Assembly (NCBI GenBank): GCA_937951685.1
Contig: CALFBG010000114.1
Location: 1 to 47,730, forward strand
Direction of reading: 5' to 3'
Origin: an uncultured Saprospiraceae bacterium
GTDB lineage: Bacteria > Bacteroidota > Bacteroidia > Chitinophagales > Saprospiraceae
Length of the DNA stretch: 47,730 nucleotides
The notes below the pieces were generated by a model. The model searched no databases and was not told where the DNA came from. It saw only the letters and a list, made by a program, of their open reading frames with translations. Both the position numbers and the translations under genes were made by a program. Shown here in pieces: positions 1 through 12,800 of this stretch. Within the stretch, counting starts at the first letter, position 1. Every line of letters begins with the position of its first letter.

Positions 1-3000
1 GTAATTTTGATTGTTGCCCGCTGCGTCGCAATATCCCGTCGGTGGATTTGTATTAGCTGCGGTTACATCGAAACTTTGAGTTACTTCCGCTGCTGAATTG
101 TAAGTTGCATTTCCTGCTTGATTGGCTGCGATGATTACGGTGACGGTTGTTCCGTTTAGACTAATGGTATTTCCATTAATTGTTGCAGGACCACTTACAA
201 TGGAAAAGCTTACCGCTAATCCCGAACTTGCCGTTGCGTTAAGTTCAAAGTCTGCGTCGGTAGTCAACTTATCGGCAAGGCTTGCGAAGCTAATAGTTTG
301 ATCTAATAAAGCTGGTGCAGTTACGTTGAAACTTTGAGTTACTTCTGCTGCTGGATTGTAAGTTGCATTTCCTGCTTGATTGGCTGCGACGATTACGGTT
401 CCGGTTGTTCCGTTTAGACTAATGGTATTTCCACTAATTGTTGCAGGACCACTTATAATGGAAAAGCTTACCGCTAATCCCGAACTTGCCGTTGCGTTAA
501 GTTCAAAGTCAGCGTCAGTTGTTAATTTATCTGCAAGCGCAGCAAAAGCTATACTCTGGTTTTGCGGTCCAACGGTTCCGGTTGTTCCACAAATTCTAAT
601 TTCTTTAATCTTAGCATCAGAGCCTCCCTTGCGTAAGCGCAAATATCGCGTCGTCAAACCAAGGTTTGAAAAAGTTTCCCACTGATTGTATAATTGTGTA
701 CTATAAGTAATGCTTTCCGTATTCCAGCTACCTGGACTTCCCGTAGCAATTCCAAATTCCCCAATTCCAGAGCCATCTAAAAGTGCAATACCATAAATTT
801 CATATACTTGTCCGAGGTCAATATAACTATAAGCTTCTCCCCAAGGTAAGAACCAATCGGTTGTCGGCGCAGTATTCCCCGCCTCACAAACGGGATTACC
901 CGCTAAAGCTTGTTCATCCACTAAAGCACCAGGACCGTTTGCATAAAAAGTATTGGAATTAGTTGCTTCATCGTAGATCATGTCACTCGTCAAAGGAATG
1001 ATGTTACAGTTGCAAGGATTACCTGCATCAACAACATTAAACGACTTTTCTACTGCTGGCGCTGGATTGTAAGTCGCGTCACCCGCTTGAGTAGCTCGTA
1101 TGATAACGGCGCCTTCATTGCCGGTTAAACTTACTACGTTTCCGATTAGCGTTGCTGGCCCGGTAACAATCGTATAGTTTACCGCTAATCCCGAACTTGC
1201 GGTAGCGTTTAGACTAAAGGCTGGATCGGTTGTCAGTTTATCAAGTAAGTCAGGGAAGTTAATACTTTGGCTTTGTCCCGCAGAAGTAGTGACAGCAAAG
1301 CTTTGTTCCACGGCAGTTGCAGGATTGTAATTTGCATTTCCAGCTTGACTGGCTTGAACGGTAACGATGCCTTCCGCTCCCGTCAACGTTATCACGTTTC
1401 CACTTACCGTTGCTGGTCCGGTAATAATACTGTAGCTGATCGCTAATCCCGAACTTGCCGTAGCGTTTAATGGAAATGCTGCTGCGTTGGTAAACTGATC
1501 TGCGATGGCGGGAAAAGTAATCGTTTGATCCTGTGGTCCATTCAAGGTAGCACCACAAATTCTAATTTCAGTAATCTTAGCATCAGAATCTGATTTGCTC
1601 AATCGTAAGTAACGCGTCGTTACTCCTAATCCGGTGAAAGATTTCCACTGGTTATATTGTTGTGTACTGTAATCAATGAAATTACTATCCCAACTTCCCG
1701 GTGTACCACTAGCGATACTAAAATTCCCAATACCAGAACCATCGAGTAAGGCAATACCATAGATCTCATAATTTTGTCCTAAATCTAGGTAAACACTGCT
1801 GGCGCCCCAAGGTAGGAACCAATCTTTATTCGCACCTAAAGTACCGTTATCACAGATTGGATCACCAGCACTATTCTGCTCGTCCACCAAACTTCCAGGA
1901 CCATTTTGGTAATAAGTATTAGCGTTATTTAGTTCATCATAAATCATATCGCTCGTCAAAGGAATGATGCTACAGTTACAGCCTGCATCATCGTTTACGG
2001 TAAAGCTTTGTATCACGTCCGCCGCAGGATTATAGCTTGCATTTCCAGCCTGACTGGCTTGCACTACAACGTCGCCCGCTACACCAGTAAGGCTAATGGT
2101 GTTTCCACTAATTGTTGCTGGTCCAGAAAGAACGGTAAATTCAACGGCTAATCCCGAACTTGCCGTTGCCGTAAGGGCAAAAGCAGGACTTGAGGTCAAC
2201 TGGTCTGCGATAGGAGAGAAGTTGATGGTTTGATTTTGTAAAACAGGACTACTGCCTTCTGTTAAACTAAGGTGTTGATTAATTGCAGGATTCAATACTT
2301 CATCGACGGTACCAGAAGGCCATTTGACAACGAGTTTGCTGATCTGCGTAGCGTCAGCTAAACCAAAGTGTTGTTTAAAAGAATTCATAATGCCGTATCC
2401 TTCTCCCGAGCGTACTTCTCTAATTTGTATGCCCCAATCGCCATAAATTTCTACTCGCGCGCCGATACCATTAATGTTACTATTTGTTCCTGTCAAGGTA
2501 GTTGTAAAATAGTTATTGCTACCACCGTCATTCATGAAAAGAATATCATCAATCGTACTTGGACTCGTAAATAAGTTAGCGTAACCTGCGTAGATGTCGA
2601 GGTAGCCATCATTATTAAGATCCCCAATGGCAAAAGATTCAATGTCGTCACTCGTAAAAGGATCAACTACTTCCGTAAAACTTTTATCGCCATCGTTCAG
2701 GAACAAGCGATCTTGTGTTCCTGAAATTAGAAGGTCAACAAAACCATCATTATCAAAATCTCTAAAGATAGCCTGAATACCAAAGAAGTCTAGATTATCT
2801 GCCATGCCACTCGTCGCAGTGATATCAGTAAAAACACCATTGCCGTCATTTTCAAATAACAAGCTCAGGCTATAGTGATTTAGAATAAAGCAATCCATGT
2901 CTCCATCGTTATCAATATCTGCAAAATCAGCAGACCAACTTTGATCGCCTAGTTTCAAATTAGCTTGTGCTGCTACTTCGCTATAATTATTATTTCCATC

Positions 3001-3741
3001 GTTTTCAAACAACATATTAATTCGACGTGGGTCGGTAGGGTCACTTACGCCACCACGGCATTTAGAAAGATACATATCTAAGTCACCATCGTTGTCGTAA
3101 TCCGTCCAGATGCTCGCATAATTCCCCGAGTTATCGCTGGCGGGTGTCGTCGTCGCATCAAATAAGCTAGGATCAAAAACAAAGTTTCCTCCCCCCGTAT
3201 TTCGATACTTCCGACTTTCTGCATCATCGTGGCACGCAAAAATATCGATCAAGCCATCGTTGTCAATATCTACGAAGTTAGAACCCTGCAAGAAAATATT
3301 AGATGCTGCTAAGATCGTTGAATTAAAAGCACTACCGTCCGCATTAGCTTTGATAAGTTTAATGTTGTCATAACTTCCTCCCACCAAAATATCGTTATAG
3401 CCATTTTGATCCATATCGGCGATACACATACTCCATTCACTACTCGTATGAACATCACCAAAGTTGTAATTGCTAAAGGCACCATTGGCAGCTTGTTGAT
3501 ATTCAATATTGAGATTTTTTCCTTGATTAAATCGAATAATGTCATCCAATTGATCTCCGTTCATATCAGCAATCCCAATTGCCACACCACTATTGAAATC
3601 GGTATTCGATAGCAAAGTAGATTGATTAGAAAAACTCACAGTTTGAGCCAAACCATTCCCTAAACAGCAACTCAGCAAAATAAATAAAATCAGGGAGAAG
3701 CCTTTTATCGATTTACGATAAAAATTAGTTGTAAGATTCAT
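1..3741 (-). CDS. Secreted FG-GAP/ASPIC protein with Ig-like and discoidin-like repeats (3' end outside window)
   Basis: An open frame of 1247 codons runs from the ATG at 3741 to the left edge without a stop, so the C terminus is missing. Residues 1-30 form a signal peptide ending around GLAQ. Residues about 35-430 carry repeated calcium-binding-like motifs (DMNGDQLDD, DIDNDGLID, DYDNDGDLD) typical of FG-GAP/VCBS propellers. About 430-495 is an ASPIC/UnbV domain (GEGYGIMNSFKQHFGLADA). Then come five roughly 86-residue Ig-like units (NATASSGLAV, SGPATISGN, QAGNATYNPA) interrupted by two discoidin-like segments (about 587-730 and 905-1050; each starts CNC.IIPLTSDMIYDE and ends with an RYLRL...EIRICG pattern). 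The last visible residues, beginning YCDAAG, resemble the start of a GEVED domain. I infer a cell-surface or secreted adhesin-like protein exported by Sec and probably T9SS; the sorting signal would lie off the edge. It begins 77 bp downstream of the NRPS-PKS stop on the same strand. Its ligand is unknown. Confidence 0.88.
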   Translation of the reverse strand, partial: MNLTTNFYRKSIKGFSLILFILLSCCLGNGLAQTVSFSNQSTLLSNTDFNSGVAIGIADMNGDQLDDIIRFNQGKNLNIEYQQAANGAFSNYNFGDVHTSSEWSMCIADMDQNGYNDILVGGSYDNIKLIKANADGSAFNSTILAASNIFLQGSNFVDIDNDGLIDIFACHDDAESRKYRNTGGGNFVFDPSLFDATTTPASDNSGNYASIWTDYDNDGDLDMYLSKCRGGVSDPTDPRRINMLFENDGNNNYSEVAAQANLKLGDQSWSADFADIDNDGDMDCFILNHYSLSLLFENDGNGVFTDITATSGMADNLDFFGIQAIFRDFDNDGFVDLLISGTQDRLFLNDGDKSFTEVVDPFTSDDIESFAIGDLNNDGYLDIYAGYANLFTSPSTIDDILFMNDGGSNNYFTTTLTGTNSNINGIGARVEIYGDWGIQIREVRSGEGYGIMNSFKQHFGLADATQISKLVVKWPSGTVDEVLNPAINQHLSLTEGSSPVLQNQTINFSPIADQLTSSPAFALTATASSGLAVEFTVLSGPATISGNTISLTGVAGDVVVQASQAGNASYNPAADVIQSFTVNDDAGCNCSIIPLTSDMIYDELNNANTYYQNGPGSLVDEQNSAGDPICDNGTLGANKDWFLPWGASSVYLDLGQNYEIYGIALLDGSGIGNFSIASGTPGSWDSNFIDYSTQQYNQWKSFTGLGVTTRYLRLSKSDSDAKITEIRICGATLNGPQDQTITFPAIADQFTNAAAFPLNATASSGLAISYSIITGPATVSGNVITLTGAEGIVTVQASQAGNANYNPATAVEQSFAVTTSAGQSQSINFPDLLDKLTTDPAFSLNATASSGLAVNYTIVTGPATLIGNVVSLTGNEGAVIIRATQAGDATYNPAPAVEKSFNVVDAGNPCNCNIIPLTSDMIYDEATNSNTFYANGPGALVDEQALAGNPVCEAGNTAPTTDWFLPWGEAYSYIDLGQVYEIYGIALLDGSGIGEFGIATGSPGSWNTESITYSTQLYNQWETFSNLGLTTRYLRLRKGGSDAKIKEIRICGTTGTVGPQNQSIAFAALADKLTTDADFELNATASSGLAVSFSIISGPATISGNTISLNGTTGTVIVAANQAGNATYNPAAEVTQSFNVTAPALLDQTISFASLADKLTTDADFELNATASSGLAVSFSIVSGPATINGNTISLNGTTVTVIIAANQAGNATYNSAAEVTQSFDVTAANTNPPTGYCDAAGNNQNY
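73..558 (-). repeat. Near-identical tandem Ig-unit duplication (258-bp period)
   Basis: The DNA at 73-300 and 331-558 matches base for base over most of its length, with an offset of 258 bp (86 codons). Both copies encode an Ig-like unit of the large surface protein. The other three units (near 1040-1290, 1295-1550 and 1998-2245) share the protein motifs but differ much more at the DNA level. The last two units are therefore a recent in-frame duplication. Confidence 0.85.
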
Positions 3742-3818
3742 GGTGTTAGTAATTGTAAAGTGCTAGTTAAATAAAAATTGTTTAGAGAGGTTTTTAATAT
3801 TTTGAATTTAGCTTCCGC

Positions 3819-6800
3819 TTATTTTTTAATTGGATACTTTTTTTCTTTTGTCATAAATGCTGTAGCAGCCTCGTCAAGACAAGCTTGTAAAATGGCCGCA
3901 AAATGTTGCCCATTGGGAGGATTAAATAAATTCAAATGATCTCCGGGTACATCTCTGACGACAATACCGTCTGTAGCATAATCTTGCCAACCCAAAAAAT
4001 CAAAATCATCCATGTAGAATCGGCGTTCCGTTGCTCTAAATAAATGTAGTTTTCCTTCGTAAGCTTTGATACGATAATTATCGTAAGCCAGCTGATGCAT
4101 ACGATCGACGAGCGCCGCATAGTCCACTTCTTTTTTATTTAAAGCAGTACCTTCGGACTTCGCTTTACTGAAAAGCCAACGTTGATATCTTCTTTTCCAA
4201 GTATAACTTTTATATAAAATATTAGGAATTGGATCTTTAAGAATAGAGGATAAATTCCAAACGATCTTTTTACCTAAGGCAGAAAGTTTTTGATAGTAGC
4301 CTTTAGCACGCGGTACGCCCGTGAGTTCTGGTCGTAAAACCGTATCGAACATTCCGAGTAGCATGACCTTTTTTCCCATGGCTTGAAGTTGTTGCGCCAT
4401 TTCGAACGCAATTAAGCCACCAAAAGAATATCCTGCTAAAGCGTAAGGACCTTCCGCATCTACTTTTTGAATCTCAGCAATGTAGTGCGCCGCAATGTTT
4501 TCCATGCGATCTAAAGGATCGGCTTCACCGTCTAAGCCTCGGGGTTCTAATCCGTATACGGGCTGATCTTTATCCATGTGAGAAGCCAAGGTATTGAACA
4601 AGAGCACGTGATTTCCAGCGCCGTGTAAAATATAAATTGGAGGTTTGCTGCCAGTAGTTTTAATTGGAATTAAGGAACTCTTTTTGAGCTTTCCTTGCAT
4701 CGATTGCTCCAGCAAACGGGCCAGTTGTTGAATGGTTGGTTTACTGATTAGACTAGAAAGTGGCAATCGTTTCTGCGTTGCCTTTTCTACTTTTGCCATC
4801 ATCTTTACCGCAACTAAAGAATGACCACCAAGATCAAAAAAGTTATCGGTAATACTAATTGAATCTAGACCAAGCAATTCTGACCAGATCGTAGCAAGTA
4901 ATTTCTCCGAGTTACTGGTCGGTGCGAAAAACTTACGATTACTTAGTTCTGGATTTCGCTCCGGAACGGGTAATTGATTTCGATTGATCTTCATGGTCGC
5001 CGTCAGTGGGAATTTTTCCATAATCACGTACGTCGCTGGAACCATGTAATTGGGTAACTTTTCCTTTAAATAGGCAATCAACTTTTCTCGTTCAAAAGGA
5101 AGTCCTTTTTCTAAAATTAAATAAGCGACCAATTGCTTCAAATCGGTCTGGTCTTCGCGGACAATCACTACATTTTCACGGACACCTTCCCATTGTGAAA
5201 TAATGGATTCAATCTCTCCCAATTCAATCCGATAACCTCGGATCTTTACTTGATTGTCAGCCCGCCGCAAATATTCAATATCTCCGTTGGATAAATAGCG
5301 TGCAATATCTCCCGTGCGATAGAGTTTTTCTCCCGTGTTTTTACTAAAAGGATGCGCAATGAATTTTTCTGCGTTCAAAGCAGGGCGCTTAAAATAACCA
5401 TCAGGAGCTAGGCCAACACCACCGACATAAATTTCTCCCGGAACACCAATCGGTACTTCCTGTAGGTACTGGTCTAAAATATAAATTTGTACATTTTTCA
5501 AAGGTCTACCAACAGGTTCGTAGCCCGTTTCTGCTTGCGTTGCTAAACGATCGCCTTCTATTTTTTTGGTGGTAGACCAAATTGTCGTCTCCGTTGGACC
5601 ATAAATATTATAAAGTGCTTTGGTTCTTTTGACCAAATTATGTGCGAGTTCTTTCGTTAGTCCTTCCCCACCGCAAAGCGCCGTAAAGTTTTCGTGTCCT
5701 TGCCAACCTGCGAGTAAAAGCATTCGCCAAGTAGCAGGTGTTGCTTGTAGCAGGGTAGCCTTGGAGGCAATTAATTGATCGTTTAAAAGAAAGCCATCCG
5801 TTTTAACTTCGGCACTACCAATAATTACTTTCGCTCCAATCAGTAAGGGCAAAAATAAGTCTTGCACCGACGGATCAAAAGAGATGGAAGCAACGGCAAA
5901 AATAGCATCTTCTGCTTGTAGACCAACGGCTGCTTGCATCGCTAGATGATGATCCACAATCGTATAATGTGGCATGACGACGCCTTTCGGTTTTCCGGTA
6001 GAACCAGAAGTATAAATGACATAAACTTTATCCGTGGCAAGAATATCACGATCAATATTTTGAATGCGCAGGCTATTTATTTTTTCAATTTCTTTTTCTA
6101 AGCAAATTTTATGAATCGCAGGATCCGTGAAATTCATCATCAAGTTGCGCTGCGTAATCATGTATTTTGCTTGGGCATCTTCCATGATCACTTGCAGGCG
6201 TTCAGTTGGATTGACGGGATCGAGGGGGACGTAAATAGCACCGACCTTCATGGTAGCTAATAAGCTGACCAATAAATCAATGGAACGATCTAAGTAAATA
6301 CCTACAAAATCTGCTTTTTTTATTCCTTGCTGACTTAAGTATTGAGCCAGTTGGTTGGCACGGATATTAAGTTCTTCGTAGCTGAGGTATTGCTGCTCAA
6401 ATTCTACGGCAATTTTATTGGGCGTTCGTTCTGCTTGCTGTTCAAATAATTGGTGCACACAAACCGAATTTGGGAAATCTGCCTCCGTCGCATTCCAAGC
6501 GGCAAGTTGTTGTCGTTCTGCTAAAGGCAAAATATTTAAGCGATCAATTGGTGTTTCGGCTGCTTGAATAATACTTTCTAATAATGTTTCAAACTCGGCT
6601 AAGCGGCGTTGAATCGTCGTTGCATCAAATAGGTCCGTATTGTAAATCCACTCAAAGTCGATGCCCTGCTCCTGCGGTTTGACATTGATGAACATATCGA
6701 AAGTTTCGTAGTTCCTAGGCAAGGCTTGTAGTTCGACTTCCATGTCGGCAAATGCTAACTCGCCCATTGGGGTATCCATATTGAAAATCACAGAAACGAT

Positions 6801-9800
6801 GGGTTGCCTGCTTAGATCTCGCGGTAACTGTAGCGCTTTGACTAAGGCACCGAACGCATAGTCTTGATGTTCGAACGCATCTAAAACTAAATTACGCGTC
6901 GTTTTTAATTGTTCCGCAAAACTAGCTGTCCCGTGGGTTGCTAAGCGTACGGGAATAAGATTCACGCCGTGTGCTACCAAATAAGGGTTATCAGAATTAG
7001 CTTGACTAGCGGCGGTAATTCCTAGCACAAAGTCCTCTTGCTTCGATAGTCGATACAGGAAGCACTGAAAGGCGGTATACATTAAGTTGAAAAAAGTAGT
7101 GCGATGGTCTTTGGCGGTATGCTTCAAAGCCTCGTACGTGCTGGCCGAAAGTTGCATTTTTTCGCAGCTGGCGGTGTAAGTTTTTAACGCGGGACGAAAG
7201 CGATCCGTTGGTAATTCCAATACGGGCGTTCCGTTTTTAAATTGATCCAACCAAAATTTTGCGGCAGCTTGCTCTTCTTCGCTACCTTGATAAGCATTTT
7301 TTTCTAGGGCGAAAGTGCTTAGTTGTTTGACCTCCGGTAACTCGGCCGTTTTGCCTGTATAGTGAGCAGTGTATAATTTGCTTAAATCGTTAGCTAAAAT
7401 ACCACAAGACCATCCATCTGCAATAATATGGTGGGCTGTCATTAAGAGTTTATGCTCTCCTTCGTTAAGGCGAATGATTTTTACTCGAAATAAGGCTTCT
7501 TTAAAAATATCAAACGCTTTTTCTCCTTCTTCAAAACGTAAATTGGCTAAGCTGCTCTTTTTTTCTGTTTCGTCTAAATGAGTAAGGTCAATTAAATTAA
7601 TATCAATTTCTACCTTGGGAAGAATGGTTTGAAATAATTCATCGGCGTGAAAGCGCGTGCGCAAGGCTTCGTGTCGATCCGTTAGATCCTGCACAGCTTC
7701 GCGCATTTTTTCTAAACAAATTTGTCCCTTGAGACTAATTTCAGAAGATAAGTTATACGCAGCCGCAGCATCATTCCCGAGTTGTTGCTCAAGCCAAATT
7801 TCTTGTTGTCCTTCCGTTAGGGGTATTTTTTTTTTTTCTGTTGAAAAGGTTTTTTGAGCAGGCTCTTCGGTTAACTTAGGAAGTAAAGGCGATGGCACAA
7901 TTTGATTATGGTCTTCTACTTCGGCTAAGGTGATTTTGAAAAAACCTGCGGTTTGCATTTCTTTAATGATCTCTTCGATCATGCGGCAAGTAAAGTCCAA
8001 GTCTTCCTCTGTGTGCGCCGTAGAAACGAGTCCCGCCCGTTCGGTTAAGTGAACGCCTTTGGCACGCAAGTAAAAATAGAATAGTCTTGCGATCGGATTA
8101 TCATCCACCACTTGAATAGAAAAAACGGAAGCGGTTGAGTAAATGCGCAAAGGTACTTTTGTGGCTAAGAAAAGTTTGCGGAGTCGCTCGGCAAAGCGTC
8201 TGGTCTTTTCGTTTAATTCGTGATATAGCTCTGGTCCTCGCCGCTTGATTTCAGTCAGCGCCGCGTAGGCAGAAGCTAGGCACAAAGGATGTTTTACGAA
8301 AGTACCACCAAAGAAAGTTACCCCCGCTTCTGGAATGGACTCGTCTCCAAATTGCCACATTCCACCGTCAAAAACATCTAAGTATTTTGATTTTCCCGCA
8401 AGGGCTGCCATCGGTAATCCACCGGAAAGAATTTTACCATAACAAACTAAATCTACTTCAATGTCAAACCATTCCTGCGCACCGCCCGGTGCTACTCGAA
8501 ATCCAGTAATCATCTCATCAAAGATCAAAGCAATATCTTGCTGACTCGTAATGGATTTAATTTGATGAAAAAGCGCTTTGCGTTGCAAATGCGGATTCAT
8601 GGGTTGTACCGGCTCAATTAAAATTGCGGCTAATTCTTCCGCATTTTCTTCGATGATTGTTAAAAGTTTAGGATCGTCATAGTTTAGCACCATGACATTT
8701 TGCATCAAGGATAATGGAATCCCCGGGGAAACAGGCATCGTTACCGATTTACCATTTCGCTGAATAGCACGTGCTAATAATTCATCTGAAATCCCGTGAT
8801 AGTCTCCTTCGAAAACAATAATTTTATCTTTCCCCGTCACAGTTCTTGCAGCACGCACGGCAGCAGCTAAAGCTTCCGAACCCGTGTTGACAAAAGTGAC
8901 GCGTTCCATTCCCGTGAGTTCACAAAGTAATTCTGCTACTTGATGCGCTAAGGGCGTAAGTACTCCTAGTTCTATTCCTTTTGCCAATTGTTCTTGTACG
9001 GCCGTTTGAATAAAGTCCGGCGTATGTCCCATCAAACTAATTCCGAAAGCCATCACGTAGTCGACGTATTCGTTGCCATCCAAGTCCCAAATCTTAGAAC
9101 CTTTAGAACGGTCTATGGCAATTTGATAGACCATATCTTTCCAGAGTTTATTAAAACTGGTAATTGATCTAGGGTCAGCATATCGGGGTCGTTGCTTGGC
9201 AATTAAAGCTTGCGAGGATTTCGTACGGGCAGTATAAAATTGAATGAATTCTGTTAAATATTTTCGTTGTTGCGGCGTAAGGCCATCGCTATCTTTTTTA
9301 TCAATAGGTCTCCACGGACCATGCTTCTTTCCTTCGTCAGCTAATTTTTTTTGTGCCGTTGGAGAGTTTGTAGCTTTTGCCTTTACGATTGGTTTGGGAA
9401 CAACGGGTTGTTCCTTCGAAGTCGTTGGTGGTGTCGGTGTATGTATAGGTGCTTGCAACTGACCACCACTTAATAAGCTCAGTTGTTGTTGCATCAAATG
9501 AAGTTGCTGGTTGATGATGGCTTGTACACTGCCCGGTGCTGCGGGAGGCATCGTATTTAGTGTGACGTTAGGGGTATATGTTGGTGGTGTCGGTGCATTA
9601 ATTCTATTCTCCGTTGGCGTGGGTAGCGGTGCAATATTTGGGGTAACATTTGCCACGCTGGGTGTTGCATTTTGTGCAGTAGCACGAGCCGCATCCATCT
9701 CCGTTTCGTACGCTGTACTTGGCAGTTGTCCGTCAATATATTCTGATAAAGTATCAATCGTCGGTAAGTCATCAAAAAGTTGTCGGAAGCTTAACTTCAC

Positions 9801-12800
9801 GTCAAATTGCTTTTTAATCTTACCAATGGCTTGTGTCAGAAATAAGGAGTCAAACCCTAACTCAAGAAAGCTGGTGTAGTCGCCTAGTTCTTCCACACTC
9901 ATCCCACTGAGTTGGTGAAAGATATCCTTTAGGTCTCTTGTGACTAAATTTTTTCTTTGAACTTCTGGGGCGTTCATAGTTGTTTGTTTTACAGTACTAG
10001 CAATAGGTTCAAGGTCATTGATTTTTGGGGTCGGCAGTTTCGCTTCGATCCAGAAACGTTTTTTCTCAAATGGATAGGGGGGAAGTGAAGTCCGCTGAAA
10101 GGGAAGATGCGCTGCGCATAACGACCAGTTAATTTCCATTCCAGACAACCACAACTGACCTAGAGTTTTTAAGATAAAAGCAAGATCATCCGTTTTTTCT
10201 TTTGGATGTTTTAAAGAGGCAAGAATAAGTTGCCCCGCAGGTTTTTGAGGGTGTTGGCGTGCAAAGGTACTAAGGGTTTGTCCGGGGCCTATTTCTAGCA
10301 AAAATCTTTCTGATAGTCCGAAGATTTGACTAATGCCATCCGAAAATCTGACCGTTTGTCGCAAGTGTTTTACCCAATAGCTGGCCTGTTGGATCTCGCC
10401 AGGTTTCACCCAGTCTCCCGTAACGTTAGAAACAATCGGAATACTAGCTTCTTGATACGGGATTGTTTTTAAAAAAGCTTCAAATTCTGCTAAGATTGGT
10501 TCTACCATCAAGGAGTGTGCAGCGACGGAAATGTGAAGTCGCGGCGCGTGAATTGCTGCCTTTGTTAATTTTTCTTTAATCCGATCAATGGCCACAACGG
10601 AACCCGAAACAACGCAGTGATCTGGTTTATTAATGGCCGCGAAACTCAAGGTCTCGTCCATATAAGGTTCTACGTCTGCTGCTGGTAATGGAATACTCAG
10701 CATCGTTCCTTCCGGCAAGGTTTTGAAAAGTTGACCTCGCTTTGCCACTAGAGCCAAACTGTCTTCCAAAGAAATCACGCCTGCCACGCAAGCCGCGGTA
10801 TATTCTCCTAAACTATGACCAATCATTTCCGTGGGAATAATTCCCCAAGACAACCAAAGTTGCGCCGTAGCGTATTCAATTGTAAACAAAAGCGTAATCG
10901 CGTGTAGCGGATCCGTAATGGGAATATGCTCAAGTGGTTCTTGCTCCGTGCGTGGTGGATACAAGTTATCTTTTAAATCTAATTGGTGTTTTTCTTTTAA
11001 AATAGTCAGACACTGATTTACCGTCGTTCGAAAGACGGGTTCTTGTTGGTACAAACTCCAACCCATATTCGTATGCTGGGCGCCACCCCCCGGAAACATA
11101 AAGACTACTTTATCCCTAGTGCTATCCGTCGCTTTCGCGAGAAGTTTCCGTTGGTCATTTTTTGATAAGGCATCAGCCGCTTCGGATAAAGAAGCCGCAA
11201 CGATTATTTTTCGGTGTTGAAAATGTTTTCTTCCTCGTTGTAGTGTCGTTGCTACGTGGTGTAAATCTAACGCAGGGTGTTCTTCCAAGTATTTTCCTAA
11301 ACGGGAAGTTGCTTGCTCCAGTGCCATTTCTGTTTTCGCAGAAAGCACCAAGAGTTGATGAGAACGTTCTACTGGAGGCGTTGTAAGTATTGGTGCTTCT
11401 TCTAAAATAATATGTGCATTTGTTCCGCCTAAACCAAAAGAACTTATCCCTGCTCTGCGAGGAGTATCTTTTGCTTCCCAAGCTCTTAATTGGTCATTAA
11501 CGTAGAATGGCGTTTGCTCAAATTGAATTTGAGGGTTCGCTTTTTTGAAATGCATAATTGGAGGCAGCACGCGATGCTTGAGTGCCAAAACCGTTTTTAT
11601 AATACCTGCGATGGATGCTCCTGCATCTAGGTGACCAATGTTGGTTTTCACCGAGCCAATCGCACAAAATTCTTTTTTATCGGTAAACTGCTGGAATGCT
11701 TTTGTCAGTCCCGCAATTTCTATCGGATCTCCAATGCGTGTTCCCGTTCCGTGGGCTTCGAGGTAACCTAAGGTTTCTGGGTTGATACCCGTTTTTTGGT
11801 ACGCTTTGCTAATGGCACTGGTTTGTCCTTTTATACTCGGTGCCGTAAAACCAATTTTATCAGAACCATCGTTATTAATAGCGGTACCTTTGATGACGGC
11901 GTGAATCGTATCTCCGTCCGCAATTGCTTGGCTTAATCGTTTTAACGCAATAAAAGCCATTCCATTTCCACGTACCATCCCTTGCGCATCCGCATCAAAT
12001 GCTCTGCAATAACCATCGGGAGAAAGCGCATGGCCTTCTTTGTGAAAATGCCCTGCGTAGACTGGTGGTTGAATACGACCGCCGCCAACGAGTACAATAT
12101 CACTATCTCCCATCAGAATACTCTGACAAGCTAAATGCACCGCAACGCCGGAAGAAGAACAGGCGGTTTGAATATTAACCGCAGGACCTTTTAAATTTAA
12201 TTTGTAGGCGACTCGCGTGGCCGGAAAATCTTTTTCTAAGGTAATACCCAGCATAAAATCATCCACCGATTTGAAGTATTGTGGATGCGTCATTACATTA
12301 TTGACGAGATAAGTATTACGCGCCACACCACCAAAAACACCAATTGTACCTTGGTAGTGTTCGGGATTGTAGCCAGTATCTTCCATCGCTTCGTAAGCAC
12401 ATTCTAGAAAAATACGATGCTGTGGATCCATCAATGCAGCTTCCTTGGGCAAGTAGCCAAAAAAGCTGGCGTCAAAACAAGCCGCATCTTCAAGTGGCAT
12501 GCCCCGATTGACGTAACTTGGATCATTAAGGACAGCAGGATCAACGCCCTCTGCTTTCAACGTTTCGGCGGTGAAACTTTCACTAACATCTTTTTGGTTA
12601 ATAATATTTTTCCAAAAAGTATCAAGGTCCTTAGCGCCAGCAAAACGTCCACTCATTCCAATAATAGCGATGTCGGAGGAAGCTTTAACTTTGGGAGTTG
12701 CTTCGGGTTTAGTCTTCGAAACCGTATGTTCGGAAGGTGGTTGCTCATAGTTTAACTGCTTTGCTAAGTCCCACGTTGGTGCGCTGATAAAATTATCTGC

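Noticed and set aside
1..600. Tandem repeats at the left edge as a possible CRISPR array
   Set aside because: The period is 258 bp, the repeats are in frame and encode Ig-like domains; there are no short repeats with unique spacers.
1259..1558. A 99-codon minus-strand frame in the surface-protein gene
   Set aside because: It lies in another frame over the Ig repeats, which stay open in the main frame with clear domain motifs.
9511..9879. A 122-codon plus-strand frame inside the megasynthase
   Set aside because: It is antisense to the low-complexity Pro/Thr linker and ACP of the NRPS-PKS; its composition reflects the linker, not a gene.
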